DNA from: Reticulitermes speratus
Lineage: Eukaryota; Arthropoda; Insecta; Blattodea; Rhinotermitidae
Direction of reading: 5' to 3'
Assembly (NCBI GenBank): GCA_021186555.1
Contig: JAJKFL010000006.1
Span: 6,716,215 to 6,780,214 of the forward strand
DNA: 64,000 nt
The notes below the pieces were generated by a model. It did not search any database. It was not told the origin of the DNA and was given only the letters and a program-made list of their open reading frames with translations. How positions within the stretch are numbered: position 1 is the stretch's first letter; the number at the start of each line of letters is the position of its first letter. Both the position numbers and the translations under genes were made by a program. Shown here one piece after another: positions 41,771 through 52,739 of the stretch.

Positions 41771-42439
41771 CTTGACACCAACCGTTAAGGGCGACGACGC
41801 CTCATCTGTCTTGGGTGCCGTGAAGAATACTGTACACGTAGTCCGTGCGGTTGCAGGAACTACATTTAATTTGTAGAATTTCAGTGTCACTCATTGGACG
41901 TGAGATTGAAAGAACTCCAGGCATCTCAAGTTAAGCACGCAAGACTGGACTGGAACCTGCGACCCTATTTTTCGAACAACCCAAGACATGTCCCACACAA
42001 CTGAATCTTGATTTGTTGGCTTCAGTAATGTGTGGCGGTGTATGTATTTTGAAGGTCGTTATGAGGTCTATGTATGCAGATGTCTTGCTGAAGTTTTGTG
42101 TATCCAAATTTAGCAACAACTGTAATAGAAGTCTGTAGGGCTGTATTTCCTTCTGTAAATTTGCACCGTAGTACTTTTATTTTTGTTGTTGCTATAGGGA
42201 GTTGACAGGGAATCATTTGAGCCTGGATGTCAGGTTTTCTACCTTTTGTCACTGGGCGTTTTTGTGTGAGTAAAGGTAGTGAAAAGGAATGACGTCACTG
42301 GGGCATTGACCTCAGAGCGTATAAGAACGAAACTCGACATCGTGGAGGTGTTGCGGTGGTCCGGAGACATATCTGTAAAGAACTGCGGTAAGAGATAAGG
42401 CAGAAATTATCGCGACGTGTTTTGACTACCGCCAAGGTT
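41771..42439. other. unassigned stretch
   Basis: Nothing recognised on either strand. Confidence 0.3.
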
Positions 42440-42605
42440 TTGCGTGACAGTGTGAGGAGCGTGGAGTCCTATGTTCAAGTCCCAGACCACAGCATTGGGG
42501 ATTTGTGTGGCACGGAGTGGCCCTTGGACAGGGGTTTCTCCGAGTATTTCATTCTCCCCCTGAGAGCATCATGTCACCAATGCTCCATACTGATTTATCA
42601 TCTGT
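42440..42605 (+). mobile_element. diverged family-E-like SINE fragment
   Basis: TATGTTCAAGTCCCAGACC, GGGATTTGTGTGGCACGG, GGACAGGGGTTTCTCCGAGT and CACCAATGCTCCATA align in order with family E at low identity. Confidence 0.5.
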
Positions 42606-42724
42606 CACCCACGATATTCAGTCTTTGTAATTTACAGCGTCATTAAATACCACATTTGAGTGGGAGAGTGTGCAGTGCATGGAGTCGTGAATTAGACGGT
42701 GGAGTACTTAAAGTCCTTAATTGG

Positions 42725-43405
42725 TGACTAATGGGGCCCTGAATTGGACAGTGTGGACTGCAAGGGGCCCTGAGTCGGACACTGTGGACTGCATAGGGTC
42801 CTGAATTGGACAATGTGGACTGTATGGGGTCCTGTGTCGGACACTGGACTGCAAGGGGCCTTGAGACGGACATTGTGGACTGCAAGGGGCCCTGAGTGGG
42901 ACATTGTGGCTGCAAGGGGCCCTGAGTCGGACACCGTGGACTGCATGGGGTTCTAAATTGGACAGTGTGGACTGTATGTGGTCCTGAGTCGGACACTGTG
43001 GACTGCAAGGGGCCCTGAGTCGAACACCGTGAACTGCATGGGGTCCTAAATTGGACAGTGTGGACTGCATGGGGTCCTAATTGGACGGTGTGGACTGCAT
43101 GGGGTTCTAAATTGGACAGTGTGGACTGTATGTGGTCCTGAGTCGGACACTGTGGACTGCAAGGGGCCCTGAGTCGAACACCGTGAACTGCATGTGGTCC
43201 TAAATTGGACAGTGTGGACTGCATGGGGTCCTAAATTGGACGGTGTGGACTGCATGGGGTCCTAAATTGGACATTGTGGACTACATGAGGTCCTAAGTTT
43301 GATAGTGTGGCCTGCAAGGGGCCCTGAGTAGGACACCGTGGACTGCGTGGGGTCCTAAATTGGACAGTGGACTACATGAGGCCCTAAATTGGACAGTGTG
43401 GGGAA
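42725..43405. repeat. about 31-bp minisatellite, about 22 units
   Basis: Units alternate GGGGTCCTAAATTGGACAGT..GTGGACTGCAT and GGGCCCTGAGTCGGACAC..GTGGACTGCAA. The irregular period (30-32 bp) and mixed variants give overlapping minus-strand frames of up to 193 codons rich in His, Ser and Pro. Confidence 0.94.
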
Positions 43406-43529
43406 GTGATCGCTGTAATTGTGAGAGGTGTATGGACCGTGCATGAGTAAATACATTTTGTGGACAGAAGGTAGAATATTATAGTGTTCAAGCACGTGGT
43501 TTGTGAAGGTTACTGTCTTCTGGGATATG

Positions 43530-43760
43530 ACGTCATGAAATCTGCAAGTTGCAACAGTTTCGGACGAACCAGCTACCTCCATATTCAGAGATTCCGCTAT
43601 CCTGAAGGTGGTGGAAGCAGGTTTCTCTGAAACGTTGGTAACTAGTTGCCAACCTGTACCCTGAGGATGAAAGCAGTACGATCGTCTGAAGCTTTGCCAG
43701 ATAGCTACCGGACTGCTCGCCGCCACGTCGTGAAGACAGCAGTATGCATGGTCTGCCCAC
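43530..43760. repeat. decayed foldback with hammerhead-like boxes
   Basis: AACAGTTTCGGACGAACC, ATCCTGAAGGTGGTGGAAG..CTCTGAAACGTTGGTAACT, then ACCCTGAGGATGAAAGCAG. GAAAC survives at 43,630, but the first box is CTGAAGG and helix II is poor. Confidence 0.5.
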
Positions 43761-43764
43761 GAGA

Positions 43765-44635
43765 ACGTCAGATCTGACAGGTGCTGTGAAGGGTTAAGCA
43801 CACTGCAGTGCAGCGCCTTCCATGTGCTGAAGTTGCTGGCCGGTGTGAGGAGAAGCCACAGCTGTTACTCGGACTGATGTAACGCTTGTGTCCTTGCTGG
43901 CGTGTCCGAACAATGGAGTACCAATAACTTAATCCGAAATGAATGAAACGCGCCCTTATTTTATTTCTCTTCTCTTTTATGTCTCTCCTTACTTTGGTTT
44001 ATCGCCCTGTCTGTGTCCCCGTACCGTTTTATTTCCCCGATCAAAACTCTTATATGCAAGAGTGACGTATCAGTTGTGCCCACTCCGAAAGTTACCGAAC
44101 GTCGTGATCGGATGGATGGCATTCCAGGTCCTTGGTTCAAATACGGTCTGCAGACCGCCTGTAATTGCTTAGTTTCTGTGGGAAAATCTCGGGATAATAC
44201 CTCAGAGTAGTCCACGGCCCTTTCCTTCAACACGCTTGGCAGTTCATTCAGGCCATGCTGTCCTCGCCCATCGTATCCGGTCATTCGTCGACTTGCATCT
44301 GAGCACTTGGCAGCGCCGTTAACTAAAACTTACGAAATAAGAGAAACAAATGAACATTGGGATAACAGATTTTATAATCCAAATACATTCTTGTTAAAAC
44401 ACGAGGAGATATTAAATATATGGTCAGTTGAAAGTATCGCAATGATGGTGTTTCGTTTTTCGTCGCATTTTCTTGTCCTTTACTGATTCTTTCTTCAAGT
44501 CATTATTATGTTATCGAAGGGTTTCCCTTTTTTTTCCTGCTCGCAAGTCCTTTGTTTCTGCCGGAACTCCATCTGGCAGAGTAGCTTATCACAGGTGGTT
44601 AGCGGCTGATGTTAGATGCCTTCACCAAAAGGTTT
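43765..44635. other. mostly unassigned; possible tRNA-related fragment at 44,105-44,285
   Basis: GGTTCAAATACGG near 44,132 is a weak box B. The body (GGGAAAATCTCGGG..CCATGCTGTCCTCGCC) has no second copy in the window. Confidence 0.3.
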
Positions 44636-44639
44636 CAGA

Positions 44640-44900
44640 TTCAATTTTGGCCCGTATGGGCCCAATATAACCCCTACGTGACAATTTACTAATTTCGGGT
44701 GGGGGGTGACGTATCGGATGTTTTATTCTCGGGAAAACTTCCCTGTACCTATTCGATTGGAGGATGGATGAACACTAGAAACGATCTAGACGATTTGGAG
44801 AAGCGAAATATCTGTTGGTCCTGTCAGAAATCGAGCCTTAATTCTGCTGTATTTCAGGCCATTGCGTGGTCACTGTAGAGACTGATCTGTTCCGGCCACA
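44640..44900 (-). mobile_element. SINE family B, strongly decayed
   Basis: TATTCGATTGGAGGATGGA, TAGACGATTTGGAGAAGCG and TCAGAAATCGAGCC..GTCACTGTAG keep the inverted family B order. Confidence 0.5.
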
Positions 44901-44999
44901 ACACTGTTTTTGTCTGTATTAAATGATTGGTCTTCCCGTTCATGTCAGTAATAACAAATAACGTGTTCGTAAGATTTTTATATTGCGGAAGGAAGGATT

Positions 45000-45190
45000 G
45001 AGGTGACGCGAAGGCGAGGAAGAAGACGTAAGCAGCTACTGGATGATATTGAGGAAACTAGAGGATAGGTTATTGGAAATTGAAAGAGGAAGCACTAGCC
45101 GCACGCTTTGGGGAACTCGCTTTGGAAGAGGGTATGGACCTGTTGTAAGACTACGGAGAATATAAATGAATGAATGAATGAATGAATGAG
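45000..45190 (+). pseudogene. 3' end of the 1-345-type non-LTR retrotransposon
   Basis: Codons for RRRGRRRKQLLDDIEET are visible, then stops; GAACTCGCTTTGGAAGAGG follows, and the copy ends in (AATG)n. Confidence 0.85.
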
Positions 45191-45359
45191 TAAATGTAGC
45201 AGACTCCTACTTGAGAAACTCATTCCGTCACGTAGTCAAGCAGATCCCCGCTCTTCATTATCGTGTTCACTGGACCCGCCACTAGTGTCTTTCCCGAGCC
45301 AAATTAATGCAGTCCACGCCGTCCGATCCAGGGAACCGGCATGACGTAGTATAGTGACT

Positions 45360-45625
45360 AGGCTATCCGGGCTCCCATTTCCGGCTGAGGAAGGAGATTT
45401 TCTTTTCATCGAATCGTCCAGACCCGCTCTGGGGCCCACCCAGCCTTCTGTTCATGGGTACCGGAGTTCTTTCTCTCAAGGTGAAAGGGCTGGGGCTGAT
45501 GCTAACCACTGACCTCTGTCAAGTACCTGGGTTAAGAATGGGTGGTGCTATACCGCTCTTCCCCCTGCGTGCTTTCATGGCGTACACAGGGACAACTTTA
45601 CCTTTACCTTTACCTTTACCATCCC
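45360..45625 (+). mobile_element. SINE family B, diverged, with (TTTACC)n tail
   Basis: CGTCCAGACCCGCTCTGGGG, CACCCAGCCTTCTGTTCATG, GGTTAAGAATGGGTGG, CATGGCGTACACAGGG and the hexamer tail. Confidence 0.82.
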
Positions 45626-45629
45626 ATTC

Positions 45630-46095
45630 CTAATATCCGAAGACCTCTGCAGTTCCTGTTGGAGCGTGGAAACGAAGGCGTGCAATTTTTGGCGTCGTTT
45701 GCTTGAAGTTTGTTCGTAACAGCAGTATAATGTTATAATCTTGTTCCCAGCAGACGGTGGGCAACTTCTGCGTCGCGTGTGTAATGCGTATAATCTAAGC
45801 AAACTTATGCAAGTGCTGAGTTTTATCATTTGTGGCAGTAAACGTATTTAGTCCTTTGGATTAGGGTGTACTGCGTACCGAAGTTTGGCCAACTATTTTG
45901 CAAGTACGTTCTTTGTTAATTTGCAGTACTGCGTTGTCCTTGCTGTTAATTTATTGTGGCCACATTGCAAATATACGATCATCCTGGAAACAGTTGCAGG
46001 TTTCGTGTTGCACTATTGTTAGCACTATCGTTTGGCATGGTCGGGCATGCAGAATGGACGGAATGTCTGAGGGAAAGAGGCTCTTTGGGGACGTA
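45630..46095. other. unassigned stretch
   Basis: Nothing recognised. Confidence 0.3.
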
Positions 46096-46098
46096 GAC

Positions 46099-46482
46099 CA
46101 GTGGTTCCCAGTTCTGTTAGGATCCGTGGATACTTTCCTGTAATGGCGATTTTGAAGTGTGGTTATTTTTTAAATTAAAGGAATAATGTTTTGTTAAAAA
46201 CAGTCGCTGAACTTCTTTAATTGGCGATATGTTTATTTCGTATGACCGTTAGAATATCGAATTAAGAAACTTCCTGTACCCACGAAGCGAGAGACAGTCA
46301 TTTTAATTAACGTCAAATCATGCAATGCATTGTTACATATCTAAAATTATTTCTGAGATATACATTTTTAATTTTGGATACCTGTCATTCGGACACTGTA
46401 TATTTATGTCAAAAAAGGATGTGAGGATTCGTGGTTATTTTTCGAAGCCAAAAGGGGTCCGCGAGCAAAGAAGTTTGACCTA
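46099..46482. mobile_element. probable hAT-like element remnant
   Basis: CAGTGGTTCCCAGTTCTG at the left and AAGGGGTCCGCGAGC..AAGTTTGACC at the right; GGATCCGTGGATAC on the left pairs loosely with the GGTCCGCGAG side. GTAGAC / CTAGAC flank it. The right terminus has lost its GGAACCACTG. Confidence 0.5.
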
Positions 46483-46586
46483 GACCTAGACACGTATGGG
46501 AGGATAAGGTTATAAGATAGGGAACGTTCGCGTAACCATGGTTGCCGTGGAAAAGCAATAAATATTAAACGTTATAAATGTGGGTC

Positions 46587-47211
46587 TATAGGCGTAACTT
46601 GGGCGGGAAGGGGGCACGTGCCCTCCAATATTGTTTGTAATAATAACCATGGCTCAACAGCCCTATATGGGCTCGGGCCTCCTCTTTCCGAGGTTACTGG
46701 GTCGTGCGCATTTGTGGCAGTTGGTGACTGGACAACTGGCCGCGCTGCTGTTCTATCGATACTGATGTGACCGCCAGAGCCATCTGGCAGGCAGTCAGGA
46801 GACTTGGGTGAGAAATTGGGGTTGAATTTTGCTTACGAAACAATTGGAAAGAAGGAACGAAGGAAGTGGTGCTCCGGATTTTTATCACACTCGGTTGGGA
46901 TCGAACCCGCGAACCTTGGGTCCAGTGGCGAGCACGCTAACCACTAGTCTACCGAGGGCGACAATATTGTTTGTACCTGGGAATAGTTTGTTTGGCTCCT
47001 GAGTTGAATAGGGACAAATAAAATATTGCGGTGAGAGTGGTGGAAAGTTGTGCGTGTGTGCATGTATGTGTATGTGTGTATACAGGACTGGTTCAAACCA
47101 ATCTTCCCTGTCTTTCTAACTTGACTCCCGTAAATTAACGTTCCTAATACCCTGTCCCCCCTTTTTGCCGCAGCCCCCCTCCCCCCAAGTTATTAGCCAA
47201 GTTACGCTTAT
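46587..47211. mobile_element. DNA-transposon remnant with GGCGTAACTTGG ends, split by SINE D
   Basis: TAGGCGTAACTTGGGCGGG on the left is inverted at CCCCCCAAGTT..GCCAAGTTACGCTTA on the right. The GCCCTCCAATATTG interior is interrupted by the SINE at 46,640-46,961. No ORF. Confidence 0.55.
46640..46961 (-). mobile_element. SINE family D, full length, nested
   Basis: The minus strand has CCTCGGTAGACTAGTGGTTAG, box B GGGTTCGATCCC and the body ending in GAGGCCCGAGCCC..GGCTGTTGAGCC. The exact 14-bp duplication CAATATTGTTTGTA is at 46,626-46,639 and 46,962-46,975. Confidence 0.93.
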
Positions 47212-47344
47212 CTGTGTGTCGTTATTATTGCCTCAATTATCCGGCATGCAAATCACATCTTTTCTGCGCCGTGTTATATGGTCAGCTGTAGCCTGTCTGT
47301 CTCTATGATGTTTTTCCACATCTCATAAACTGCCTTCTGAAACA

Positions 47345-47545
47345 CATTATTCAAGGAAAGACGGGAAGACGAGAGCGAAGACGTAAGCAACTACTGGATG
47401 GCTTTAGGGAGAAGAGGAGATAGTGGTATTTGAAAGAGGAAGCACTATATCGCGCTGTCTGGAGGACTGACTTTGGAAGAGGCTGTGGATCCGTTGGAAG
47501 ACAGACTACGGAATGAATGGAGGAATGAATGAATGAATGAATGAG
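47345..47545 (+). pseudogene. 3' end of the 1-345-type non-LTR retrotransposon
   Basis: GACGGGAAGACGAGAGCGAA, GACGTAAGCAACTACTGGAT and GACTTTGGAAGAGGCTGTGG, ending in (AATG)n. The same LINE tail as at 1-345, frameshifted. Confidence 0.85.
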
Positions 47546-47549
47546 TTTT

Positions 47550-48205
47550 GGAGACAGAACTAGCAGAGGACTAACCGATAGCGCCTGTACGTTATGCTGT
47601 CTGTCTGCCTGTTTCATACAGTAAAAAGAATATCTCAGAATCGAGACTGCGAAATGTGTGTGTGAATAAAACTGGATGTCTTCTTATTGGTGCAGGGTTC
47701 AGAGTTTTGACATGGGACTGGCTGTACTGACTTTTAGCTGATGTTCGGTATCGACTTGAGGCGGATTGAAATTTTGTGTAGAACGCGCGTCGTTGCGAGC
47801 CGTCACTCTCCGACAGTTCATAATTACAAACTTCATATTGCTGTGGGCAAAAGCTTGTTACATGCAACAACACAAGAGCGCGGTACTTGGTGGCATGATG
47901 TGGATGGTTTAACACAGTGTATCGACAGTGGGGTGTGTGTTTCGTGGAACTGACCCCTGAGTTCTGTTTGTGCTGCCAGGCTGTAATGAAGGTGGTTTTG
48001 CGACAAACGCCATATCCCTGCCTCTAGTTATCGTGTCGTTTATTTACATCGAACCATTTTTTGGTCTTAAGGGTTCTGTACTTTTGATTAGACATTTTCT
48101 TGTATCAGAAAAATACATGAAGGCACACATTTCTGCTTTGAAGCCTTGTCGTGTGGAGTCTCCACACACACGCATACGCACGCACGCAGGCTGTAGAGGA
48201 AAAAA
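47550..48205. other. unassigned stretch
   Basis: Short ORFs on both strands; (CACG)n-like at 48,165. Nothing recognised. Confidence 0.3.
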
Positions 48206-48209
48206 CTAA

Positions 48210-48600
48210 CTCAATGGAACAGAGTCCTTCTTGAGAAGCTAACAGGTCCTCAGCTAGTCAAGAAATTCCCCGCATTTTATGGAACCCGAAGGTTCATTAC
48301 CGCATTCACAAGAGCCCGCTACCTGTCCATATCCTGAGCCAGATCAGTCCAGTCCATGCTCCCCCATCCCACTTCTTGAAGATCCATTTTAATATTATCC
48401 TCCCATATACGCCTGGATCTTCCAAGTGTTCTCTTTCCCACAGGTCTACCCACCAAAATCCTGTATGCACTTCTTCTCTCCCCCATACATGCTACTTGCC
48501 CCGCCCATCTCTTGTGAAATGTTTCGTAACATGGTAATTTTTTACGGATGAAGAGTTGACAGCACCTCGCCCAATTCCCAAGATGGAGGACCAACCCCTG
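48210..48600 (-). pseudogene. 773-type non-LTR retrotransposon 3' end
   Basis: The minus frame shows [55 protein letters not shown], a TGA just after MDR and then the 3' UTR. Longest surviving tail of this LINE in the window apart from 773. Confidence 0.85.
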
Positions 48601-48824
48601 TCGGCTGTCCGCCACTTATTCAATGATTTCGCAGCTACCCTCCATATCTGGAGGCCGTTCCTCCATCCGCAACCTGAGGACGCGCCATGCCTTGGTGACA
48701 GAGACCCACTTATCACGGTAGGGTATAAAACCATGCTTATAACGAGATCTCTAAGCCCAAGAACATTCTATTGCCTAATGCAAGTATTTCCTACCAAATA
48801 AGAAACTGAGAAATGGAAGTCTTC

Positions 48825-48975
48825 TGAGGCATAATGCCGTGTTGATTGGTGAAGAGTTAACCGATGTTTCGGAGGACAGTAATATATTTATCTTCAGGAC
48901 CTGACTATGAAGATAAAGGCGTTACTCTACTTCTAAACGTCGGTTAACTGTTTACCATTCTTTCGTAGTGCTAAG
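48825..48975. repeat. decayed foldback element
   Basis: GGTGAAGAGTTAACCGATGTTTCGG is inverted against AACGTCGGTTAACTGTTTACC. Minus keeps CTGAAGA and GAAAC but helix II no longer pairs. Confidence 0.65.
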
Positions 48976-48983
48976 AACCTTGT

Positions 48984-49242
48984 GCCGATCCCAGTGGCCG
49001 TGCGGTCTAAGGCGTGAGTCTACGGCCGCTCTCTTACTGGGATTGTGGGTTCGAATCCCGCCGAGGGCATGGATGTCTGTCTCTTGTGAGTGTTGTGTGT
49101 TGTCAGGTAGAGGTCTCTGCGACGGGCTGGTCCCTCGTCCCAGAGGAGTCCTACCGAGTGTGGTGTGTCTAAACAGTGTGATCGTGAAGCCTCAAACAAT
49201 GAGGCGGTCCAGGCCCCAAAGGGGCTGTCGAGAAAAAAAACC
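48984..49242 (+). mobile_element. SINE family A, tail type 1, full length
   Basis: GCCGATCCCAGTGGCC, box A GCGGTCTAAGGCG, box B GGGTTCGAATCCC, complete body, end GGGGCTGTCGAG plus A8. Confidence 0.9.
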
Positions 49243-49247
49243 GCGCT

Positions 49248-49315
49248 TTTGCTGAAAATATCGGGCGCCTACATATGAAATTTAGGCTTTTGGGATGTAT
49301 GCATCTCTGGACTAT
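49248..49315 (+). repeat. fragment of the dispersed repeat seen at 32,930-33,020
   Basis: GGGCGCCTACATATGAAATT, TAGGCTTTTGGGATGTATGC and ATCTCTGGAC align with 32,970-33,020. Confidence 0.5.
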
Positions 49316-49680
49316 TTGACTGGGGTTTCTAGCATTTACGTATCCTGCTAGGGAATCGAACCGCAGCGTTACTGTGTGTAAGCAGAATCATTCAAACGAC
49401 ACAGTGGCATCTCCCGGCCTCCACCCCACCTCCATCCTCCGGATATAGATGCGAGTTCCTTTGCCTCCTGCAGCGAAACTATCTTCAGTGTGGTCAAGAA
49501 GCAGCTGCTTCATTTCCTGTTTCTTATGCCACCCCCACTTCCCTTGAAGAAGCCGCCCCGATTTAAGTCCTTCAGAGTACAGTTCGTTCTATATGTACTA
49601 CTCACACATACCCACACGCGTTTTGCTGGCACGGGCAGTGCACACATGAATATGAGGGTGAGAGTGCTCCTATAAAAAGA

Positions 49681-49978
49681 GGGTAAAGGTAAAGATAAAA
49701 AGGCAAAGCAATCCCTGTACAGGCCTGGACAGCCCCTGAGGGTTCCAGGAGGTTGAGGCTGCCAGAATGTCTAGACAATCAGCACATGAAGGTGGTAAGG
49801 TCTACGCATCGGCCGCCTTTACCCCCAGAAAATATATCCGGTAATTATTTATGTTAGACGCTGAGTCGACCCCAGGGCCATAGGATTATTTCAATGAAAG
49901 ATTCCAGTGACGCCATCGGGAATCGAACCCGCGACCTTCCGTCTTGTAGCGCGGTGCCTCAACCAACCTGAGGTAAAT
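49681..49978 (-). mobile_element. SINE family C
   Basis: GGTAAAGGTAAAG hexamer tail, GGTTCCAGGAGGTTGAGGC, GTCGACCCCAGGGCCATAGG, GGGAATCGAACCCGC and GCCTCAACCAACC on plus are the inverted family C. Some internal deletions (TTGTCAGCC lost). Confidence 0.87.
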
Positions 49979-49984
49979 AGTTTG

Positions 49985-50150
49985 ATCATGAACGTGTATC
50001 TAGTGCCGAGAGGATAGGAATGCGTGCAGCTGTATCTCCGCTCCAGCATACAGGGCATACACAAAAGAATGGTGCGGTTTTAATAGTGTTCACTATTAAA
50101 ACCGAACCATTCTTTTGTGTATGCCCTGTATATGCCTTCATGGCATTCAA
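49985..50150 (+). mobile_element. SINE family B 3' half, split by a hairpin MITE
   Basis: TATCTAGTGCCGAGAGG and AATGCGTGCAGCTGTATCTC lie before the insertion, ATGCCTTCATGGCAT after it. Removing 50,051-50,130 restores CCAGCATATGCCTTCATG. Confidence 0.75.
50051..50128. mobile_element. 78-bp hairpin MITE, TA target, copy 1
   Basis: CAGGGCATACACAAAAGAAT / ATTCTTTTGTGTATGCCCTG are terminal inverted repeats that run almost to the centre (AATAGTG/CACTATT). TA at 50,049-50,050 and 50,129-50,130. The whole element is one hairpin. Tc1/mariner-type by target and terminal CAGGG. Confidence 0.9.
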
Positions 50151-50154
50151 AAAG

Positions 50155-50820
50155 TATACGAGTTTTTGGGCTTTAGCAGCTGTGTAGTGGAGGCCTCGGT
50201 AGCTGGTGCTGCAAGAACCACGGAGTTTGTCATCCTCGTAGACAGATGTTTAGCTAGGGAACAGCGGACTGGACTGTTTATTTTGGACGAACCCTTCGTC
50301 TTGGAGCTTAGGACCCAGGTTTATGATGTCTGTCCTCGAAGCTTTCAAATGACTTCTGTAATAAAGAGAATTGTATGTCAAACATGATGTTCTAAACCGG
50401 TTCCCATATATACTGGTTCTACATAACCCTGTGTGTGTACCACTCTGTTTATTGAAGGATGGGAAAATTCCATTAAGTCTGTTTCGTATTTATTTTGAGA
50501 CGTGAGAGGACATTTCCAAATTGTCCTGTTGAGAGATTGAAAACACGTTGATTTTAAACAAGAGTATCTTGTGAGATGGAAGGCCATATAGAGTGGTGGA
50601 AATTCACAGTCGTTTTGGAGGAACCTGCTGTGTCCTAGAGTACTTTCACCGGAAGTATGGTGGCTGTAGGAGGAAGACACTCAAACCCTTTAAAAGCTAG
50701 ACAATATGTTCATCTGAAAGACGGGTAAATGTCAGACTGTACGGCGTCACATTCATGTTAGTAAAGCGCCTCGAAAACGGCGTGTCATAACTGTAGGCCG
50801 TGTTCATACAGTGACTTAAC
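50155..50820. other. unassigned stretch
   Basis: A plus frame 50,115-50,387 (starts inside the MITE) and a minus frame 50,378-50,680; neither recognised. Confidence 0.3.
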
Positions 50821-50823
50821 ACA

Positions 50824-51119
50824 CGGCCGTGCCATGGCTCAGGCGGTTAGTCGCCGGCCTCCCACCGCGGAGGCCCGGGTTCGATCCCAGGTCAATCCAT
50901 GTGGGATTTATGATGGACAAAGTGGCACTGGGACAGGTTTTTCCCCGAATACTTCCGGTTTCCCCTGTAAATTTCATTCCACCGGTGCTCCATTACTCGG
51001 AAAAATGAAAATAAACTGATCATCTTTCTCTTCATCTTCGTCACAGGGTTGCACAATAAGCCTTAAGGCTGCGGTGCGTTCGTAGCTTCTGCTGCGGGGC
51101 CCTTCTGCACAAAAGAAAC
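50824..51119 (+). mobile_element. SINE family E, full length
   Basis: GGCCGTGCCATGGCTCAGGC, box B GGGTTCGATCCC, CAAAGTGGCACTGGGACAGG, CACCGGTGCTCCATTACTC, GCTTCTGCTGCGGGGCCC. No clear duplication. Confidence 0.9.
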
Positions 51120-51164
51120 TTAGAATCTTCATGCTGTGGTGCACCCAGTGACAGTGTAGTAGGC

Positions 51165-51600
51165 AGGTGTTGCTAGTGGGGCTTTGTTATGGTAGGCTGG
51201 GGTAGGATTATTATATGATTAATGAGAAGACCTGCTTAATTGCTGGGATTGTGGGTTCGAATCCCGCCGAGGGCATGGATGTCTGTCTCTTGTGAGTGTT
51301 GTGTGTTGTCAGGTAGAGGTCTCTGCGATGGGCTGGTCACTCGTCCAGAGGAGTCCTACCGAGTGTGGTGTGTCTAAAGTGTGTGATCGTGAAGCCTCGA
51401 AAAATGAGGAGGCCTAGGCCCCCAAGGGGCTGTCGAGCCATAGGAAAAAAAATGAGAAGGCCTGATAGAGCGTTTCTTTCAGCACAGCCACTTAACCACT
51501 TACGTTTAGCGTATAGAGCAGGGTTAAATTTTCTTACATAAGTTTGTATTCTGCTTGATGATGACTGAGAAATAACTAATTCGGATGCTGCACGCCCTAA
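51165..51600. repeat. dispersed repeat R1, copy 2, split by a SINE
   Basis: GCTTTGTTATGGTAGGCTGG .. GATTAATGAGAAG, then after the SINE AGAGCGTTTCTTTCAGCACA and GTTTGTATTCTGCTTGATG. Counterpart of 15,950-16,385. Confidence 0.88.
51235..51450 (+). mobile_element. SINE family A, tail type 1, 5' truncated, inserted in R1
   Basis: Starts inside the tRNA head just before box B GGGTTCGAATCCC and ends GAGCCATAGG plus A8. Duplications AATGAGAAGACCTG (51,221-51,234) and AATGAGAAGGCCTG (51,451-51,464). Confidence 0.92.
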
Positions 51601-51604
51601 ACTC

Positions 51605-52440
51605 GTAATCTCAGGCTTCTCGGCGAGAGTTAATTGCGAAAAATTGATGACCTGTAAATACTTCACACTTTCTTGTTCAAATTCCCAGACCAGTAATCGC
51701 GTGTATTTAAAATGAAATGTGGTGGAACGCGAAGAATCAAACCCTGGCAGCCAGATGGGAAGGAACTGAATTCGAGAACGAGGGACCAGAGGTAGCAGGA
51801 TCTTCCGAAAGGCTGGGAACACAGCCAACATCCACACGACGTCATTATCCGAAAACAGTATGACCATAGCCAATAAAGCTCTGTGGAAGACTTACATCAT
51901 CAATTATGTTACCCAGGTATACACACAAACTCATCGTAGTAACTTGTGATTAATTGCTGAAATGGTTGGAGTTTGGAGGTTTGACTCCCCCTAGTCATTC
52001 GCTAAGGACAGCTTACTTCCTGGGTGGTCCTTATTTCGGTTGAATAGTCACGGCCGCATACTGCATGTGCATCTGGTCTACAGGCAGACACAAAAACAGG
52101 AGTTAAGGTGCGTAAAGCCGCCAACAGGAAGAACGCTCGCCCTGTCAACTGTCATCAGCTACGCTCCTACATTGCATCATTCAGTCAACCTTTTGAAGCA
52201 TGAACTACATCTAAATTATGTATACAAATTCAGTTCCAACCCACAGAAAACACACTATGTCTTCACTAAAAACACTGAGCGCTATCACTGCGCCTGCTTA
52301 TTGTGTCCCTGAGTACGGAAATTGCCCACGGGATGTCACTGCCGATGCAGGCTTTCTGTGCGATAAAGATGCCGTGCTAGGGAACAAAATAGAAAGAGAC
52401 ACTCTGTATAAGACAAAGTAGGTGCAAATCTGCTCCCATG
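51605..52440. other. mostly unassigned; possible dispersed repeat at 52,200-52,310
   Basis: The conceptual peptide NSVPTHRKHTMSS at 52,225 is like one I recall from blattodean repeats, but I cannot support a unit here. Overlapping ORFs at 51,337-51,873 run through a SINE and are not genes. Confidence 0.3.
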
Positions 52441-52444
52441 CATT

Positions 52445-52592
52445 AAGCACCACGCCATGAAAGCATAAGGGAAAGCTAATGTATAGCTACACTAAGAGGG
52501 TCTAAGAGGTCTAGAGGTGAGTGGTCACCGTCACGCCCCGGCCGCTTTACCTCGGGACAGAGTCCCCAGTACTCATTGAGTAGGAAACAATT
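52445..52592 (-). mobile_element. SINE family B, 5' truncated
   Basis: CACCACGCCATGAAAGCATA, GTATAGCTACACTAAG, GTCACGCCCCGGCCGCTTTA and AGTACTCATTGAGTAGGA on plus. Confidence 0.8.
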
Positions 52593-52739
52593 TTTTATCC
52601 CTGTCCGTGAAACTAGCCCCGTTTCCTCGGTTGTCCAGCTCGTAGGCTACTCTCCATACTTCCGGTTCCTCAAAAAGTACACAAAAGTGCCCAAATAAAT
52701 TACTGAAGCTAGAGAGGCGACAGTTCCGAGTATTGGGGG

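Noticed and set aside
42643..43224. 193-codon minus ORF (His/Ser/Pro rich)
   Set aside because: Lies in the 31-bp minisatellite; frame openness follows the repeat.
42660..43405. CRISPR-like spaced repeats
   Set aside because: Units are contiguous variants of one another with no unique spacers, and this is a eukaryotic sequence.
51337..51873. 178-codon minus ORF
   Set aside because: It begins in unassigned sequence, crosses repeat R1 and ends inside a SINE A; a composite of repeats.
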